Of a stretch of 64,000 nucleotides of DNA, positions 52,910-62,524 are shown in pieces. The notes below the pieces were generated by a model. It was not told the origin of the DNA. It did no database searches and worked only from the letters and a program-made list of their open reading frames with translations. Where the stretch lies: the NCBI GenBank assembly GCA_033762255.1, contig JANRLT010000027.1:1-64000 (forward strand), in the 5' to 3' direction. Source of the DNA: Pirellulales bacterium. Its GTDB lineage: Bacteria; Planctomycetota; Planctomycetia; Pirellulales; JALHPA01. The position numbers were made by a program, and so were the translations under genes. Position 1 is the stretch's first letter. Every line of letters starts with the position of its first letter.

Positions 52910-55009
52910 TTATTCGGCTTCGGCAATATCGAGTTTAAAGTCCGCTTTATCGCCGACGTGACCACCCGCCACCGGGCCTCCGGCGACCTGAGTGCCGGGG
53001 GAGGGGGTTCCATCGGCGCGGGGCTTGCGCGGGCTGGTGGTGCCCGGCACGATACTGGGACTTTGGCTGAATTTTTCGATGACGGCGCGCATTTCCTCGC
53101 CGTCGATAACTTCCTTTTCCATTAGGCGGGCGGTGAGGGCCTCTAGCGCTCCTTTGCGGGCCTGAAGAATTTGGCGTACTTTTTCGATCGCTTCCTCGAT
53201 GATGCGCTTGACCTCGATATCGATCTCGCGGCTGGTATGCTCGCTAAAATTGCGGTTGGTAAAGCCTTCCCCACCACCGGGCAAAAACGCCGAGCGCGGG
53301 CTTTCGCGGTAAGAGATGCGCCCCAGCTTGCTCATTCCATAATCCATCACCATCGACCGGGCCATTTCGCTGGCTCGTTCGAGGTCGTTTTGCGCTCCGG
53401 TAGAAATATCGTCGTAAATCATTTCCTCCACCAGGGTCCCCGCCAAGAGCACCTGAATGCGGGCCTCTAGCTCGCTTTGCGTCATCAGATAACGCTCGTC
53501 CTCCGGACGTTGCAGCGTGTAACCCAGGGCCGCCAGACCGCGGGGAATGATCGAGACCTTGTGCACGGGATCGGTATTAGGCAGGGAAAACGCGACCAGG
53601 GCGTGTCCCGCCTCGTGGTAGGCGACGCGCTGTTTTTCCTCGGGTTGGATGACCCGCTTTTTCTTTTCTAGACCGGCGGTGACACGCTCGATCCCTTCGT
53701 TAAATTCGGCCATGCCGACGGCGGTTTTACCCTTGCGCGCGGCGAGCAGCGCGGCCTCGTTGACCAAATTGGCCAAATCCGCCCCCACAAAGCCCGGCGT
53801 CAACGAAGCGATTTCCTTAAGCTGGACGGTATTATCCAGTTTTACATTTTGGATGTGTACTTTGAGGATGTCTTCCCGTCCACGAATGTCGGGCCGATCC
53901 ACCAGCACATGGCGATCAAATCTACCGGGACGCAACAGCGCGGGATCGAGCGTTTCGGGACGGTTGGTGGCCGCCATGACGATCACGCCATTATTACTGC
54001 TAAAGCCGTCCATTTCGACCAAGAGCGCGTTGAGGGTTTGCTCACGCTCGTCATGGCCGCCGACCACGCTGCTGCCACGGGTTTTGCCCAGGGCGTCCAG
54101 TTCATCGATAAAAATAATGCAGGGGGCTTTGGCCTCGGCCTGTTGAAACATGTCCCGCACGCGAGCGGCCCCCACGCCGACAAACATCTCCACAAAGTCC
54201 GACCCCGATAACGAAAAGAACGGCACATCCGCCTCGCCGGCGATCGCCTTGGCCAAAAGGGTCTTGCCGGTGCCGGGGGGACCAACCAGCAGCACTCCCT
54301 TGGGGATGCGCCCTCCCAGGGCCTGAAACTTTTCCGGATGCTTCAAAAATTCCACGACTTCCCGCAGTTCCTCCACCGCTTCGTCAATGCCCGCCACATC
54401 GTCAAAGGAAATTTCCAAATCCTCTTGCGCGTACATTTTTCCCCGGCTGCGGCCAAACGCCATCGGCGAACCCGCGCCGCTCAGCGATTTTAGCATGTAA
54501 TAAATAAAGCCCATGATGAGCAAGGTGCAGACCACAATCGGCACATAGTTCATCCAACCGTTGGGACCCTTGGGATAGCGAAAGTCCAGGCCTTTTTTAT
54601 CAAGAAGCTCGATCAGGCGGGTTTCGTTGGCATCGCTATACAGCCGATCCACGGCAAAGTTGACTTTCTTTTCCACGGGCTTTTCACCGGTGGTTTTGCG
54701 CTTGAGCGTGCCCGAGATCTTTTGTGCCTCGATAATGATCTCGCGCGGATCAGACAAAGTCACCTCTTGCTCGGCCCCCGCCAGCTTCAACGTATGCGAA
54801 CCGGTCTGCGTTTGGGGATCAATTTTTTCTAGCAATGCCACCAGTTGCGAAAAACTTAGCTCCACGGTCTCGCCAGCGGGATTCAGCAGATAAACCGCCA
54901 ATACCAACACGCCGGTCCCCCCCAGGACCATAAGCAGCGTATTCACCCACAAATTGGGGCGGCGTTCGGGCGTCTTGGTCCGGGGAAGGTTGTTTGAGTC
55001 TTGATCCAT
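52910..55009 (-). CDS. ftsH: ATP-dependent zinc metalloprotease FtsH
   Basis: A membrane-anchored AAA+ protease that degrades misfolded and short-lived membrane and cytosolic proteins. Two membrane helices (about 20-42 and 154-174) flank the periplasmic domain. The AAA domain has Walker A GPPGTGKT (243-250), Walker [13 protein letters not shown], the second region of homology [20 protein letters not shown], and the pore motif [13 protein letters not shown]. The protease domain has the zinc site HEAGH (about 467-471) and a distal Asp/Glu region. The C-terminal tail is Pro/Gly-rich. 699 residues. Divergent from dxr across 650 bp. It probably forms hexamers in the inner membrane. Confidence 0.96.
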   Translation of the reverse strand: MDQDSNNLPRTKTPERRPNLWVNTLLMVLGGTGVLVLAVYLLNPAGETVELSFSQLVALLEKIDPQTQTGSHTLKLAGAEQEVTLSDPREIIIEAQKISGTLKRKTTGEKPVEKKVNFAVDRLYSDANETRLIELLDKKGLDFRYPKGPNGWMNYVPIVVCTLLIMGFIYYMLKSLSGAGSPMAFGRSRGKMYAQEDLEISFDDVAGIDEAVEELREVVEFLKHPEKFQALGGRIPKGVLLVGPPGTGKTLLAKAIAGEADVPFFSLSGSDFVEMFVGVGAARVRDMFQQAEAKAPCIIFIDELDALGKTRGSSVVGGHDEREQTLNALLVEMDGFSSNNGVIVMAATNRPETLDPALLRPGRFDRHVLVDRPDIRGREDILKVHIQNVKLDNTVQLKEIASLTPGFVGADLANLVNEAALLAARKGKTAVGMAEFNEGIERVTAGLEKKKRVIQPEEKQRVAYHEAGHALVAFSLPNTDPVHKVSIIPRGLAALGYTLQRPEDERYLMTQSELEARIQVLLAGTLVEEMIYDDISTGAQNDLERASEMARSMVMDYGMSKLGRISYRESPRSAFLPGGGEGFTNRNFSEHTSREIDIEVKRIIEEAIEKVRQILQARKGALEALTARLMEKEVIDGEEMRAVIEKFSQSPSIVPGTTSPRKPRADGTPSPGTQVAGGPVAGGHVGDKADFKLDIAEAE

Positions 55010-55662
55010 AATCGATTATTAAAAAATGAAAGTTCATTTCGGCCTGGGAGAGACCTCCGCGGGGGGCTCCCCCACCACGCCAATCTTTCCCCTAACCACT
55101 TAGATGCGTCGCGGGATAAAACAGATCGCCGCTCATTCCCCTGTGATTTATCCTAGGCAGCCGCGCGCGGCCCCACAACCAACCGACCCCTTTTTGACAA
55201 AAGTGTCAATAAATTCCTGGCTCCGACGCATCCCCTGGTGCCGGATTTGCGGGTTGTGATGTCCGAAGTCATTCTATAGAATCCAGTTACGAAAAAAAAC
55301 TGGCGTCCTCAACCCCAGACCCGGCTGCTGCGTACGAATGCAAGGGGGGTTGCAGTCGTTCAACGGCCTTGGGCCGATCCCTTCCGCGGAGAACCGGGAA
55401 TGGCGGTCTTTTTTGATAAGCAGGTCGTTTTGGCTGGCGGCGGGCCTAAAATTGCCATTCCCCCCGGGGGTTTTGTCGGATTATTTTAGGCGGTGCGGTT
55501 ATTTCCTTAACTTCTGCTTGATTTTGTTGCTCGTTACCCCACCTTTACCCCATTGTCGCCGGGGACATACCAAATAGTACGAATTTCCCAAGATTAAGTT
55601 CCGCGCCATTCTCCCCTAGCTTGCCCCTTTCCCCAAAATAACTTCCGCTTGGCCCGCCCGGC
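55010..55662. other. long divergent intergenic region
   Basis: About 650 bp between the divergent ftsH and dxr genes. Short open frames (e.g. 55338-55577) have no family features or convincing ribosome-binding sites. No repeat of the families found elsewhere was seen. Promoters for both genes should be here; none could be assigned with confidence. TTTTTGACAAAAGTGTCAATAA near 55191-55213 contains the small palindrome TTGACAAAAGTGTCAA, possibly an operator. Confidence 0.4.
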
Positions 55663-56823
55663 ATGTCCCGCATTCAATCTATCGCTGTCTTTGGCTCCAC
55701 AGGCAGCATTGGGCAGAACACCCTGGCTGTGGCGACTGCCCTGCGGTCGGAGCTACGCATTGTGGCCCTTTCCGCCCATCGGGGGACGGCGCAGGCACTA
55801 GCCCAGGCCAGGCAGATTTTGCCTCGTTGGCTCGTCATTACCGACCAGGAAGCCGCACGCGCCCAGGATTGGAGTTCCCTGCCGCCGCAGACAGAGTTGT
55901 TGGTCGGGCCGGAGCATTTGGAGGAGCTGGCCGCCCATCCGGAAATTGATTGCGTGGTTGCCGCGATCGTCGGGAGCGCGGGACTGCCCAGCACCTGGGG
56001 GGCGATATCCGCCGGCAAGCGCGTGGCCTTGGCCAATAAAGAAACGCTGGTGATGGCGGGACCGCTGGTCATGGAATTGGCCAGGCAAACCGGTGCCGCG
56101 CTGTTGCCGGTGGATAGCGAACATTCGGCCATTTTTCAGGCAATGCAAGCGGGCCGCCCGCACGAGGTCGCGCGATTGATTTTGACCGCCAGCGGGGGGC
56201 CGTTTCGCAATTTGCCGCTGGACGAACTGGCTCGCGTCACCGTTGATCAAGCGCTGTGCCATCCTAACTGGTCGATGGGCAAAAAAATAACGATTGATTC
56301 CGCCACGATGCTCAATAAAGCGCTCGAGATTATCGAAGCGCGCTGGTTGTTTGGCGTCTCGCCAGCACAAATCGAGGTGGTAGTTCACCCGCAATCGGTG
56401 ATTCATTCGCTGGTGGAATTTTGTGATGGCGGCGTCATGGCGCAGCTTAGCCCGCCGGACATGAAGCTGCCAATCCAGTATGCCCTGACTTATCCCGCGC
56501 GGGTCCCCGGCCCCGCCAAAAAAATGAATTGGCAAACCGCCTGCCAACTCGATTTTTCCCCCGTTGATACGCGGCGGTTTCCCGCGATAGAGCTAGGCTT
56601 TGAGGCGGCCCGCGCCGGAGGCACCGCGGGGGCCGTGCTCAACGCCGCCAACGAAGCGGCCGTCGCCGAATTCTTAGCGGGGGAAATACCCTTTACCGAA
56701 ATTGCCGCGGTTTGCCGCCGCGTCCTTAACGCTCATACTTTTGAATCCCAACCCACGCTCGAACGGCTGCTAGCCGTCGATCGCTGGGCCCGTCAGGAGG
56801 TCACCGCGCGCGTATGTTCTTGA
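55663..56823 (+). CDS. dxr: 1-deoxy-D-xylulose-5-phosphate reductoisomerase
   Basis: The first committed step of the non-mevalonate isoprenoid pathway: NADPH-dependent conversion of DXP to MEP. NADPH site VFGSTGSIGQNTL (9-21); ANKETLVMAG; metal-binding and substrate blocks PVDSEHSAIFQ, ILTASGGPFR, HPNWSMGKKITIDSATMLNKALE, and HPQSVIHSLVEF. At 386 residues it is typical. The ATG at 55663 opens MSRIQSIAVFG. It overlaps the rseP start by 10 bp, so translation is coupled. The dxr-rseP order is widespread in bacteria (through ispC-cdsA-rseP clusters). Confidence 0.96.
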   Translation: MSRIQSIAVFGSTGSIGQNTLAVATALRSELRIVALSAHRGTAQALAQARQILPRWLVITDQEAARAQDWSSLPPQTELLVGPEHLEELAAHPEIDCVVAAIVGSAGLPSTWGAISAGKRVALANKETLVMAGPLVMELARQTGAALLPVDSEHSAIFQAMQAGRPHEVARLILTASGGPFRNLPLDELARVTVDQALCHPNWSMGKKITIDSATMLNKALEIIEARWLFGVSPAQIEVVVHPQSVIHSLVEFCDGGVMAQLSPPDMKLPIQYALTYPARVPGPAKKMNWQTACQLDFSPVDTRRFPAIELGFEAARAGGTAGAVLNAANEAAVAEFLAGEIPFTEIAAVCRRVLNAHTFESQPTLERLLAVDRWARQEVTARVCS

Positions 56824-59087
56824 TTTATAATTTTATTGAAACCGTCTGGTGGTTTTTGCAGCCGGGGAACTGGCTAACCATTCTTACCGTGGCCGCCGGG
56901 CTGGGGTTTGTGATCTTTGTCCATGAACTGGGGCACTTTTTGGTCGCCAAGGCCTGCGGCGTCCGCTGTGACAAGTTTTACCTGGGCTTTGACGTCCCCT
57001 TTGGCTTGATGTTGGACGGCCTGGGGAACCGGCTGCGGAGGTTGTTCAACAAAAACGCCGCCGAGTCCAAGTTTTTTAGCCGAATCGTACCCGCCAGCCT
57101 GGTTAAGTTTTCCTACGGTGAAACCACCTACGGCATCGGCCTGGTTCCCCTGGGGGGCTACGTCAAAATGCTGGGCCAAGAAGACAATCCCGCCACCGCG
57201 TTTGCGGAGCTAAAGGAGCTTTCCGATTTACAAGAGCTGATCCGCGCCGGCAAAACCGATCAAATTCGGCTGGCCAAGGGAGAGCAACTGCCGACCGAGG
57301 CGGAAATCACCCAGCGGATCGTGCATCTGCAATCCAGCCTGAATGACCCCCGCAGCTATCTGTCAAAGTCGGTCCCGCAACGCGCGGCGATCATCTCCGC
57401 CGGCGTGATCATGAATGTTATTTTTGCGTTTCTCATGGCGACTTTGGCATTTATGCTGGGCGTGCAAGAAACCGCCCCCATCTTGGGCCAAGTTATTCCC
57501 GGGGGCGCGGGTTGGGAGGCGGGTCTACAGGCCCAGGACAAAATCCTGAGCATCAATGACTTGCCCGTGGAAAGTTTTGAAAACATGCGGGAACTGGTCA
57601 CGCTTTCCAGCCATGACGCCGAGTTGGGGGCAAAGGTGGAAGTTCGCCGCGGAGAAGAATCGCTGGAATTGCGGGTCAAACCCCAATCCGATGTGGGCAT
57701 CCCGTTGTTGCGCGTGGCCGCCGCCTACACGCTGGAACTCATCAAAGACCCCGTCCCCCACTATGGGCCGCTGGCGGTGTTGACCAAGAAGGACTTGCCC
57801 GAGGAATCCCGCTTGCAGAAAGGGGATAAGGTCATTGCCGTGGAGGGGCAGCCGATCGGTAGTCACGCCGAATTTGCCGCCGCACTGGCCAAAAATCCCG
57901 CCAAGCCCATCAAGATCACCATCGAGCGGCAGGACAAAAATATCCCCGCCGACTCCCCCTCTCCCCCCGCGCCTAAACAACTTGACTTTACCATTCCGCC
58001 CGTCCCGGTGCGGGGCTTTGGCTTGGTGATGACGCTCGGGCCTATTACCGGTGTGCAGCCGAACTCTCCCGCCAAAGCCGCGGGCCTGCAAATCGGCGAC
58101 CAGATTTTGACCATCGCGGGGCAGCCACCGGGAGACCCCTTGCGACTGGATGAATTGTTGCGGGAAAAGGCGGGGCAGGATGTCTCCCTGACCGTCAAAC
58201 GGGGTGAAAAAACCGTGGATATCTCCATTAAACCCCGACCCGTCAATTGGGTGGAGTTTGATCCCAGCAACAATCAACCGCTTTCATTACCCAGCTTGGG
58301 AGTCGTTTGTAAGCTGAGCACCAAAGTAGCGTCCGTGCGACCCAATAGTCCCGCGGACAAAGCGGGCATTTTGCCCGGGAGTATCGTGGAACGGATTTTA
58401 CCGCTGGCTCCGCCGGAACCCCCGCCGGGAAGATTGTTCGCCCGTCCGGGTGAACCGTATGTGTTTGTCTTGCCCGAAAACTCGATCAGAAAATCAGCGC
58501 CTGACAGCTGGTCCGGTTTTTTGCTGGGATTGATGCTGGCCCATCCCGAGCGTGAATATCAGTTGTTTTTACGCGATCCCGCGGGCAATGAAAAAGACGT
58601 AACCCTACTTGCCACGGATGAACCAGAGAATTACTGGCATTTTCGCATGCTGGAGTTTGCGCAAGCGCGGCTTCCGCTAACGCCGCTGGAATTACCCGCC
58701 GCGGCCGCCAAGGGGTGGGAAGAAACCAGCAACGGCCTGATGATGGTGGTGGCGTTTTTGCGGAAGCTGTTTACGGGGGAGATCTCGGTCAAAATGCTGG
58801 GGGGACCGGGTACGATTGCCGGGGCCGCCGGTGCCCAGGCGAGCCAGGGCTTTTCCACGTTTTTGCTTTTTTTAACCATGCTCAGCGCGAACTTGGCGGT
58901 GATGAATATCTTGCCGATACCCGTGCTGGACGGGGGGCATTTGGTCTTTTTAGCCTATGAGGGGATTACCGGCCGCCCCCCCAATCCCCGCATGATGGAA
59001 TACCTGACCATTACCGGACTGTTGCTGCTGCTCGGCTTGATGCTCTTTGTCATCAGCCTGGATATTGGGCTGATCTCGCGGTTTTAG
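56814..59087 (+). CDS. rseP: site-2 membrane metalloprotease RseP, enlarged with several PDZ domains
   Basis: An intramembrane zinc protease that cuts anti-sigma factors or signal-peptide remnants. Zinc site in FVIFVHELGHFLVAK (HExxH) and the second metal motif PIPVLDGGHLVFL in the C-terminal helix. Between them are PDZ-type domains: GQVIPGGAGWEAGLQAQDKI, LQKGDKVIAVEGQPIGS, VQPNSPAKAAGLQIGDQI, VRPNSPADKAGILPGSIVER. At 757 residues it is clearly longer than the 420-450 residues usual for RseP, because of three or four PDZ-like units and inserts (NKNAAESKF; a cytoplasmic loop from about 120 to 185). The ATG at 56814 lies within the dxr 3' end. Confidence 0.92.
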   Translation: MFLIYNFIETVWWFLQPGNWLTILTVAAGLGFVIFVHELGHFLVAKACGVRCDKFYLGFDVPFGLMLDGLGNRLRRLFNKNAAESKFFSRIVPASLVKFSYGETTYGIGLVPLGGYVKMLGQEDNPATAFAELKELSDLQELIRAGKTDQIRLAKGEQLPTEAEITQRIVHLQSSLNDPRSYLSKSVPQRAAIISAGVIMNVIFAFLMATLAFMLGVQETAPILGQVIPGGAGWEAGLQAQDKILSINDLPVESFENMRELVTLSSHDAELGAKVEVRRGEESLELRVKPQSDVGIPLLRVAAAYTLELIKDPVPHYGPLAVLTKKDLPEESRLQKGDKVIAVEGQPIGSHAEFAAALAKNPAKPIKITIERQDKNIPADSPSPPAPKQLDFTIPPVPVRGFGLVMTLGPITGVQPNSPAKAAGLQIGDQILTIAGQPPGDPLRLDELLREKAGQDVSLTVKRGEKTVDISIKPRPVNWVEFDPSNNQPLSLPSLGVVCKLSTKVASVRPNSPADKAGILPGSIVERILPLAPPEPPPGRLFARPGEPYVFVLPENSIRKSAPDSWSGFLLGLMLAHPEREYQLFLRDPAGNEKDVTLLATDEPENYWHFRMLEFAQARLPLTPLELPAAAAKGWEETSNGLMMVVAFLRKLFTGEISVKMLGGPGTIAGAAGAQASQGFSTFLLFLTMLSANLAVMNILPIPVLDGGHLVFLAYEGITGRPPNPRMMEYLTITGLLLLLGLMLFVISLDIGLISRF

Positions 59088-59301
59088 CCGCGCGGCATAA
59101 CTCGACCAGAGATGGATGGTCCTACCAATCACCAGTAAACAGAGCGCGGTTTTTTATCCAACTTATCAAGTGTTGCCCCAACTCCGTGAGAGCGGAGTTC
59201 ATGGGTTTTGCCCGTTTACCTACGGTTTGACCTTTTACCCACGGTTGTTCGCTGTGCTCCAACCCGCGGGCTACGATCCCCCCCATCCTCATTTTCACGC
59301 G

Positions 59302-60498
59302 CTACTTTTGTTCGTCCATCAACCGGCGAAACTCTCCAAATAGATACTGGCTGTCATGCGGGCCAGCGGACGCTTCGGGGTGGTATTGGACGCTAAAGGC
59401 GGGATAACGCGTGTGTCGGACACCTTCGATCGTGCCGTCGTTCAAATTGGTGTGCGTCACCGCCAATTCCGCTGGCAAGGTCGCGGGGTCTACGGCAAAC
59501 CCATGATTTTGCGACGTGATCTCCACGCGTTGGGTGGCATGATTAAGCACCGGTTGATTTGCTCCCCGATGCCCGAATTTTAATTTAAAAGTTTTGGCCC
59601 CGCAGGCCAAACTGAGCAATTGATGGCCCAGGCAAATGCCAAAAATCGGGGTTTTTCCCAGGAGATCGCGAATGGTACCCGCCGCGTAGGCCAGCGGTTC
59701 GGGGTCGCCGGGTCCATTTGACAAAAAGACCCCATCCGGCTGATGCGCCAGAATCTCGGCGGCGGTGCTGGTCCCCGGCACAACCGTGACGCGAAAGCCC
59801 TGCTCCGCCAAATGCCGAGGGATATTCCACTTCATGCCGTAATCCACGGCGACCACATGCCGCGGGGGAGTCGCGGGATCTCTTGAACCCGTTCCCCCCG
59901 ACCCTTCGTGAGAACTTGTTCCCTCACCCAACCAATTCTCCACGATCGCGTTGGTCATGGGGGACGTCATTAACGGATGCAGCTTTTCGTCCCAGGACTT
60001 GGCCGCGGTGGGCATGACCTCTTTGACCAAATCCCGCCCCACCAGCCCCGCTGACTGCCGCGCCTTGGCAATAAGGCTGGCATCGTCCATGTCCACGCTA
60101 GACAATACCCCCCGCAACGCCCCCGCCGAGCGGATTCGCCGGACCAAGGCCCGGGTGTCGATCTCCGCCAGTCCGGGGATATTCCAGTGTCGCAAGTATT
60201 CGTGCAAACTGCCCGTCGCGCGATAATTGCTAACCCGGCGGCTATTTTGGCGAACAACAAAACCCGCCAGATGTGGTTTTTCGCTTTCTAGATCTTCGGT
60301 GTTGATGCCGTAATTGCCGATCTCGGGATAGGTCATCGTGACGATCTGCCCGCGGTAGCTGGGATCGGTCAAGATCTCTTGGTAGCCGGTCATGCTGGTG
60401 TTGAAGCAGACTTCTCCTGCCACTTCACCGATAGCGCCAAATTGCGTGCCGGTGTAAACGGTCCCGTCTTCGAGGGCAAGTTTTGCGGGTTGTGTCAT
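59302..60498 (-). CDS. carA: carbamoyl-phosphate synthase small subunit
   Basis: The glutaminase subunit that supplies ammonia to CarB for carbamoyl phosphate (arginine and pyrimidine synthesis). The N-terminal domain has ALEDGTVYTGTQFGA, FNTSMTGYQEILTDPSYRGQIV and IDTRALVRRIR. The glutamine amidotransferase domain has FLSNGPGDPEP, the nucleophile in FGICLGHQLLSLA, and the His/Glu pair in FSVQYHPEASAGPHD. 398 residues; the ATG at 60498 matches the family. carB is not in the window. A structured-RNA candidate lies upstream (60588-60735), but on the opposite strand. A linker of about 20 residues (SHEGSGGTGSRD) precedes the amidotransferase domain. Confidence 0.96.
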   Translation of the reverse strand: MTQPAKLALEDGTVYTGTQFGAIGEVAGEVCFNTSMTGYQEILTDPSYRGQIVTMTYPEIGNYGINTEDLESEKPHLAGFVVRQNSRRVSNYRATGSLHEYLRHWNIPGLAEIDTRALVRRIRSAGALRGVLSSVDMDDASLIAKARQSAGLVGRDLVKEVMPTAAKSWDEKLHPLMTSPMTNAIVENWLGEGTSSHEGSGGTGSRDPATPPRHVVAVDYGMKWNIPRHLAEQGFRVTVVPGTSTAAEILAHQPDGVFLSNGPGDPEPLAYAAGTIRDLLGKTPIFGICLGHQLLSLACGAKTFKLKFGHRGANQPVLNHATQRVEITSQNHGFAVDPATLPAELAVTHTNLNDGTIEGVRHTRYPAFSVQYHPEASAGPHDSQYLFGEFRRLMDEQK

Positions 60499-60587
60499 GG
60501 GCGCGGAGAGATAGTAATGTTATTCGATAAATTATACGGATTGTGCGGACATCCCGGGGTGATTCCCCCGGTCGCTACGAAAAAAAA

Positions 60588-60735
60588 GGCTTGTCCGCTG
60601 GAGTTCCACGGCACGGCGACCCGAAGTTTCTCATTAGGCTGTGGGTCTCCGCAAGACGCGCTTGCACGCCAAGGGCGCTTGAGGACAGCCAACCAAGGGG
60701 ATTCTTGTCCGGCGAGCAAGAGTCCTCTTTTTTTA
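60588..60735 (+). ncRNA. candidate structured small RNA of unknown class
   Basis: About 148 bp with no coding support. The 5' part CTTGTCCGCTGG (60590-60601) pairs with CCGGCGAGCAAG (60709-60720), a 12-position closing stem with one mismatch and two G-U. GGCTGT (60637-60642) pairs with ACAGCC (60685-60690), with CGCC-AAG-GGCG inside. An alternative 3' hairpin GGATTCTTG/CAAGAGTCC (60699-60725) leads into TCTTTTTTT, an intrinsic terminator. G-U pairs on this strand would be A-C mismatches on the other, which favours plus-strand RNA. An eight-A run precedes it, so the other strand also ends in T. A long rod closed by its ends recalls 6S RNA, but no 6S motif was recognised. Confidence 0.4.
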
Positions 60736-60925
60736 TGCGCTGGGGGGCGACATATCCTGCATGACAAACATGGCTAATCTAGCAAAATCCGTGGAATTCC
60801 GCGAGGGGCCAGCAGGTAGAAGCGAACCGCCGGGAAAGAAATAGAAAAAAGCGGAAAAAACGCCGGGAGCGGATACAAAGGGGCGGCATGTGCCGGGCGG
60901 TTTTTAAAACTATTCATTCATGTAA

Positions 60926-62005
60926 TTAATTGACATAAACGTTTCGCTCGGGATCATAGTAATCCCGCTCTAACGACACCGGTTTGCCGCGGGCCTGTAT
61001 TTCTCCCGGTAAACGCTCGAGCACGGCCAACAGACTGGCGCCCCGGGCATAACCCCGCCGCCTTCCGCGCAAGGCCGACAACAGCACAGCGGATTCACCC
61101 GCAAAAATATGTTCCAATGCCTGATTGACCGGCCCAAACGGCACGGCAAAGTCGGTCCCCGCCGCGCCCGCCGACCGACCACGCCAACGATTGACCTGCC
61201 GAATGGTCCGAATGACGGGATACAGGCGCGTGTTAAAGTGGGTCAGCAGCCGCGTTTTGACCGGCAGGTCCGCCCATAGCTGTTCTAATCGGGGGGTGGT
61301 GTAGCGTCTAAAATGGCCAAAGCTTTCATCGTGACGACTCCACAGCGCCAAATCCGCGGGGACGGTGATCAGTACGAACCCCCCCGGCTGCAATTCCGCC
61401 AGAATGCGTGAAAGCAGCAAAAAGTCGTCCCGGACATGCTCTAGCACATCATTAAGCATGACCAGATCTGCCCTTCGCGCGGTCTCGCCTAGGTCATCGG
61501 GGGCAAACCCTCGCACAAATTCCACGCCCGGAAATCTGGCCTGGGCGAGTGCGATAGCCTCGGCGCTCGAATCGATCCCCACGCAATGATACCGGTTGGC
61601 CAGCGCGGCCAGATTGGCCCCCGTGCCGCAACCGACATCCACGATGAGTGGCTTTGAAAGTTTGCAGTTTGAAATTTGCAGGCCAGAAGATCTGAGATGG
61701 TTGCAGGTCGCGTCATCCACATGCCTGCCCCCTAGCCCCTGTCCTCTTACCCCTGCCTTTCCTCCCGTCTCCCGCCTCCCGTCTCCCGCCTCTCCTCTGT
61801 TCCCTGCCTTTCCTCCCGCCTCCCGCCTCCCATCTCCCGCCTCTCCCCTGTTCCCTGCCTTTCCTCCCGTCTCCCAGCTCCCGTCTCCCGCCTCTCCCTG
61901 TCCCAGCAGTTCATCAACCAACCGACCCACAATTCGCCGCCGGGCGGTAAACCACCAATGGGATTGTTCGATATTGGCATGCAACTGGAACTGGGCGGAA
62001 TTCAT
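60926..62005 (-). CDS. class I SAM-dependent methyltransferase carrying a repeat-array insertion
   Basis: A 359-residue protein. Residues 1-35 (HANIEQSHWWFTARRRIVG) are a normal start for this methyltransferase group. Residues 36-108 are an insertion: three 17-residue units (GEAGDGRREAGGKAGNR type) and then a unique stretch, encoded by period-7 repeats. The SAM domain resumes with PLIVDVGCGTGANLAALA, the acidic GIDSSAEAI, and LVMLNDVLEHVRDD, followed by LQPGGFVLITVPA and FGHFRRYT. The C-terminal part has a hydrophobic region with NRWRGRS and DYYDPERNVYVN. It probably methylates a sugar or lipid intermediate; the substrate is unknown. Whether the insertion tolerates folding cannot be told from sequence. 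Confidence 0.85.
   Translation of the reverse strand: MNSAQFQLHANIEQSHWWFTARRRIVGRLVDELLGQGEAGDGSWETGGKAGNRGEAGDGRREAGGKAGNRGEAGDGRRETGGKAGVRGQGLGGRHVDDATCNHLRSSGLQISNCKLSKPLIVDVGCGTGANLAALANRYHCVGIDSSAEAIALAQARFPGVEFVRGFAPDDLGETARRADLVMLNDVLEHVRDDFLLLSRILAELQPGGFVLITVPADLALWSRHDESFGHFRRYTTPRLEQLWADLPVKTRLLTHFNTRLYPVIRTIRQVNRWRGRSAGAAGTDFAVPFGPVNQALEHIFAGESAVLLSALRGRRRGYARGASLLAVLERLPGEIQARGKPVSLERDYYDPERNVYVN
61642..61910 (-). repeat. period-7 repeat array inside the methyltransferase gene
   Basis: Units such as CTCCCGT, CTCCCGC and CTCCCGC on the plus strand run through about 61745-61905, with a 51-bp higher-order repeat present three times (17 residues each). The adjoining stretch 61645-61675 is a second period-7 tract (CAAATTT, CAAACTG, CAAACTT on the minus strand). 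Both preserve the reading frame. Confidence 0.8.
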
Positions 62006-62123
62006 CGAAACGCAACCTCGTATTTTCTTGACAGGGTAACATCACGAAAAGTCTAGGTTGCGGTAAGGGAAAAAGAGGCATTCACCCGCGTAAAGACCAG
62101 GGGAGCACGACCGTTCCCGCCCC

Positions 62124-62524
62124 GTGAATCAAACGAAATCACTTATAATCATCATAAGTCTTACAATTGGTGTGCGTGGAAGCCCAGAAAAAATCCTTCC
62201 TCATAATGAGTGTTATTTACGCTGCATTGTCACCAACACCCGCTCGCGCAACTATTTCGGCAAGCTGATCAGACTGACGATCAAGGGCGAGACGCTGCGG
62301 GCGACGGCCCATCACCCTGTTTGGATTGTCCGGGGAGAGGAATTAAACCGTTGGCCAGCGCGGGAGCATTGTCCGGCATTGCCAGAGGGAGCCTCCGTTA
62401 CCAGCCGCAGGGTCGACGCGGCGCATTTGAATGCGTGAGATGTCCTGCTGACCCGTCGCGTTGTAGCTGCTTGCAGGCGATTGATTTGAACCGCACCGTC
62501 AGCGACGTAAGTCTAGTCGCAGTC
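62124..62524 (+). pseudogene. decayed Hint-domain (intein/hedgehog-type) gene fragment
   Basis: Residues from about 62170 read ILPHNECYLRCIVTNTRS, then LIRLTIKGETLRATAHHP and VWIVRGEEL, EHCPALPEGASVTSRRVDAAHL. The T-x-x-H block (LRATAHHPVW) is Hint block B, and the rest matches planctomycete pretoxin-Hint proteins as I recall them. An in-frame TGA (62436) follows NA, after which the same frame gives DVLLTRRVVA. A frameshift near 62470 then leads to LQAIDLNRTVSDV. Both toxin and N-terminal parts are missing. It is likely a relic of a polymorphic toxin or Rhs-like gene. Confidence 0.6.

Noticed and set aside
55338-55577. 79-residue open frame between ftsH and dxr
   Set aside because: No ribosome-binding site, no recognisable pattern, and mixed hydrophobic stretches without a clear topology.
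60588-60735. identification as 6S, SRP, tmRNA or RNase P RNA
   Set aside because: The closed-rod shape resembles 6S, but none of the conserved motifs of these RNAs could be recognised.
60495-60767. 90-residue leftward open frame upstream of carA
   Set aside because: It passes through both T-run terminators and paired stems and has no protein features; the region is better read as structured RNA.
61745-61905. CRISPR array
   Set aside because: Repeats are 7 bp and 51 bp long, contiguous and in frame with a gene; no unique spacers and no cas genes.
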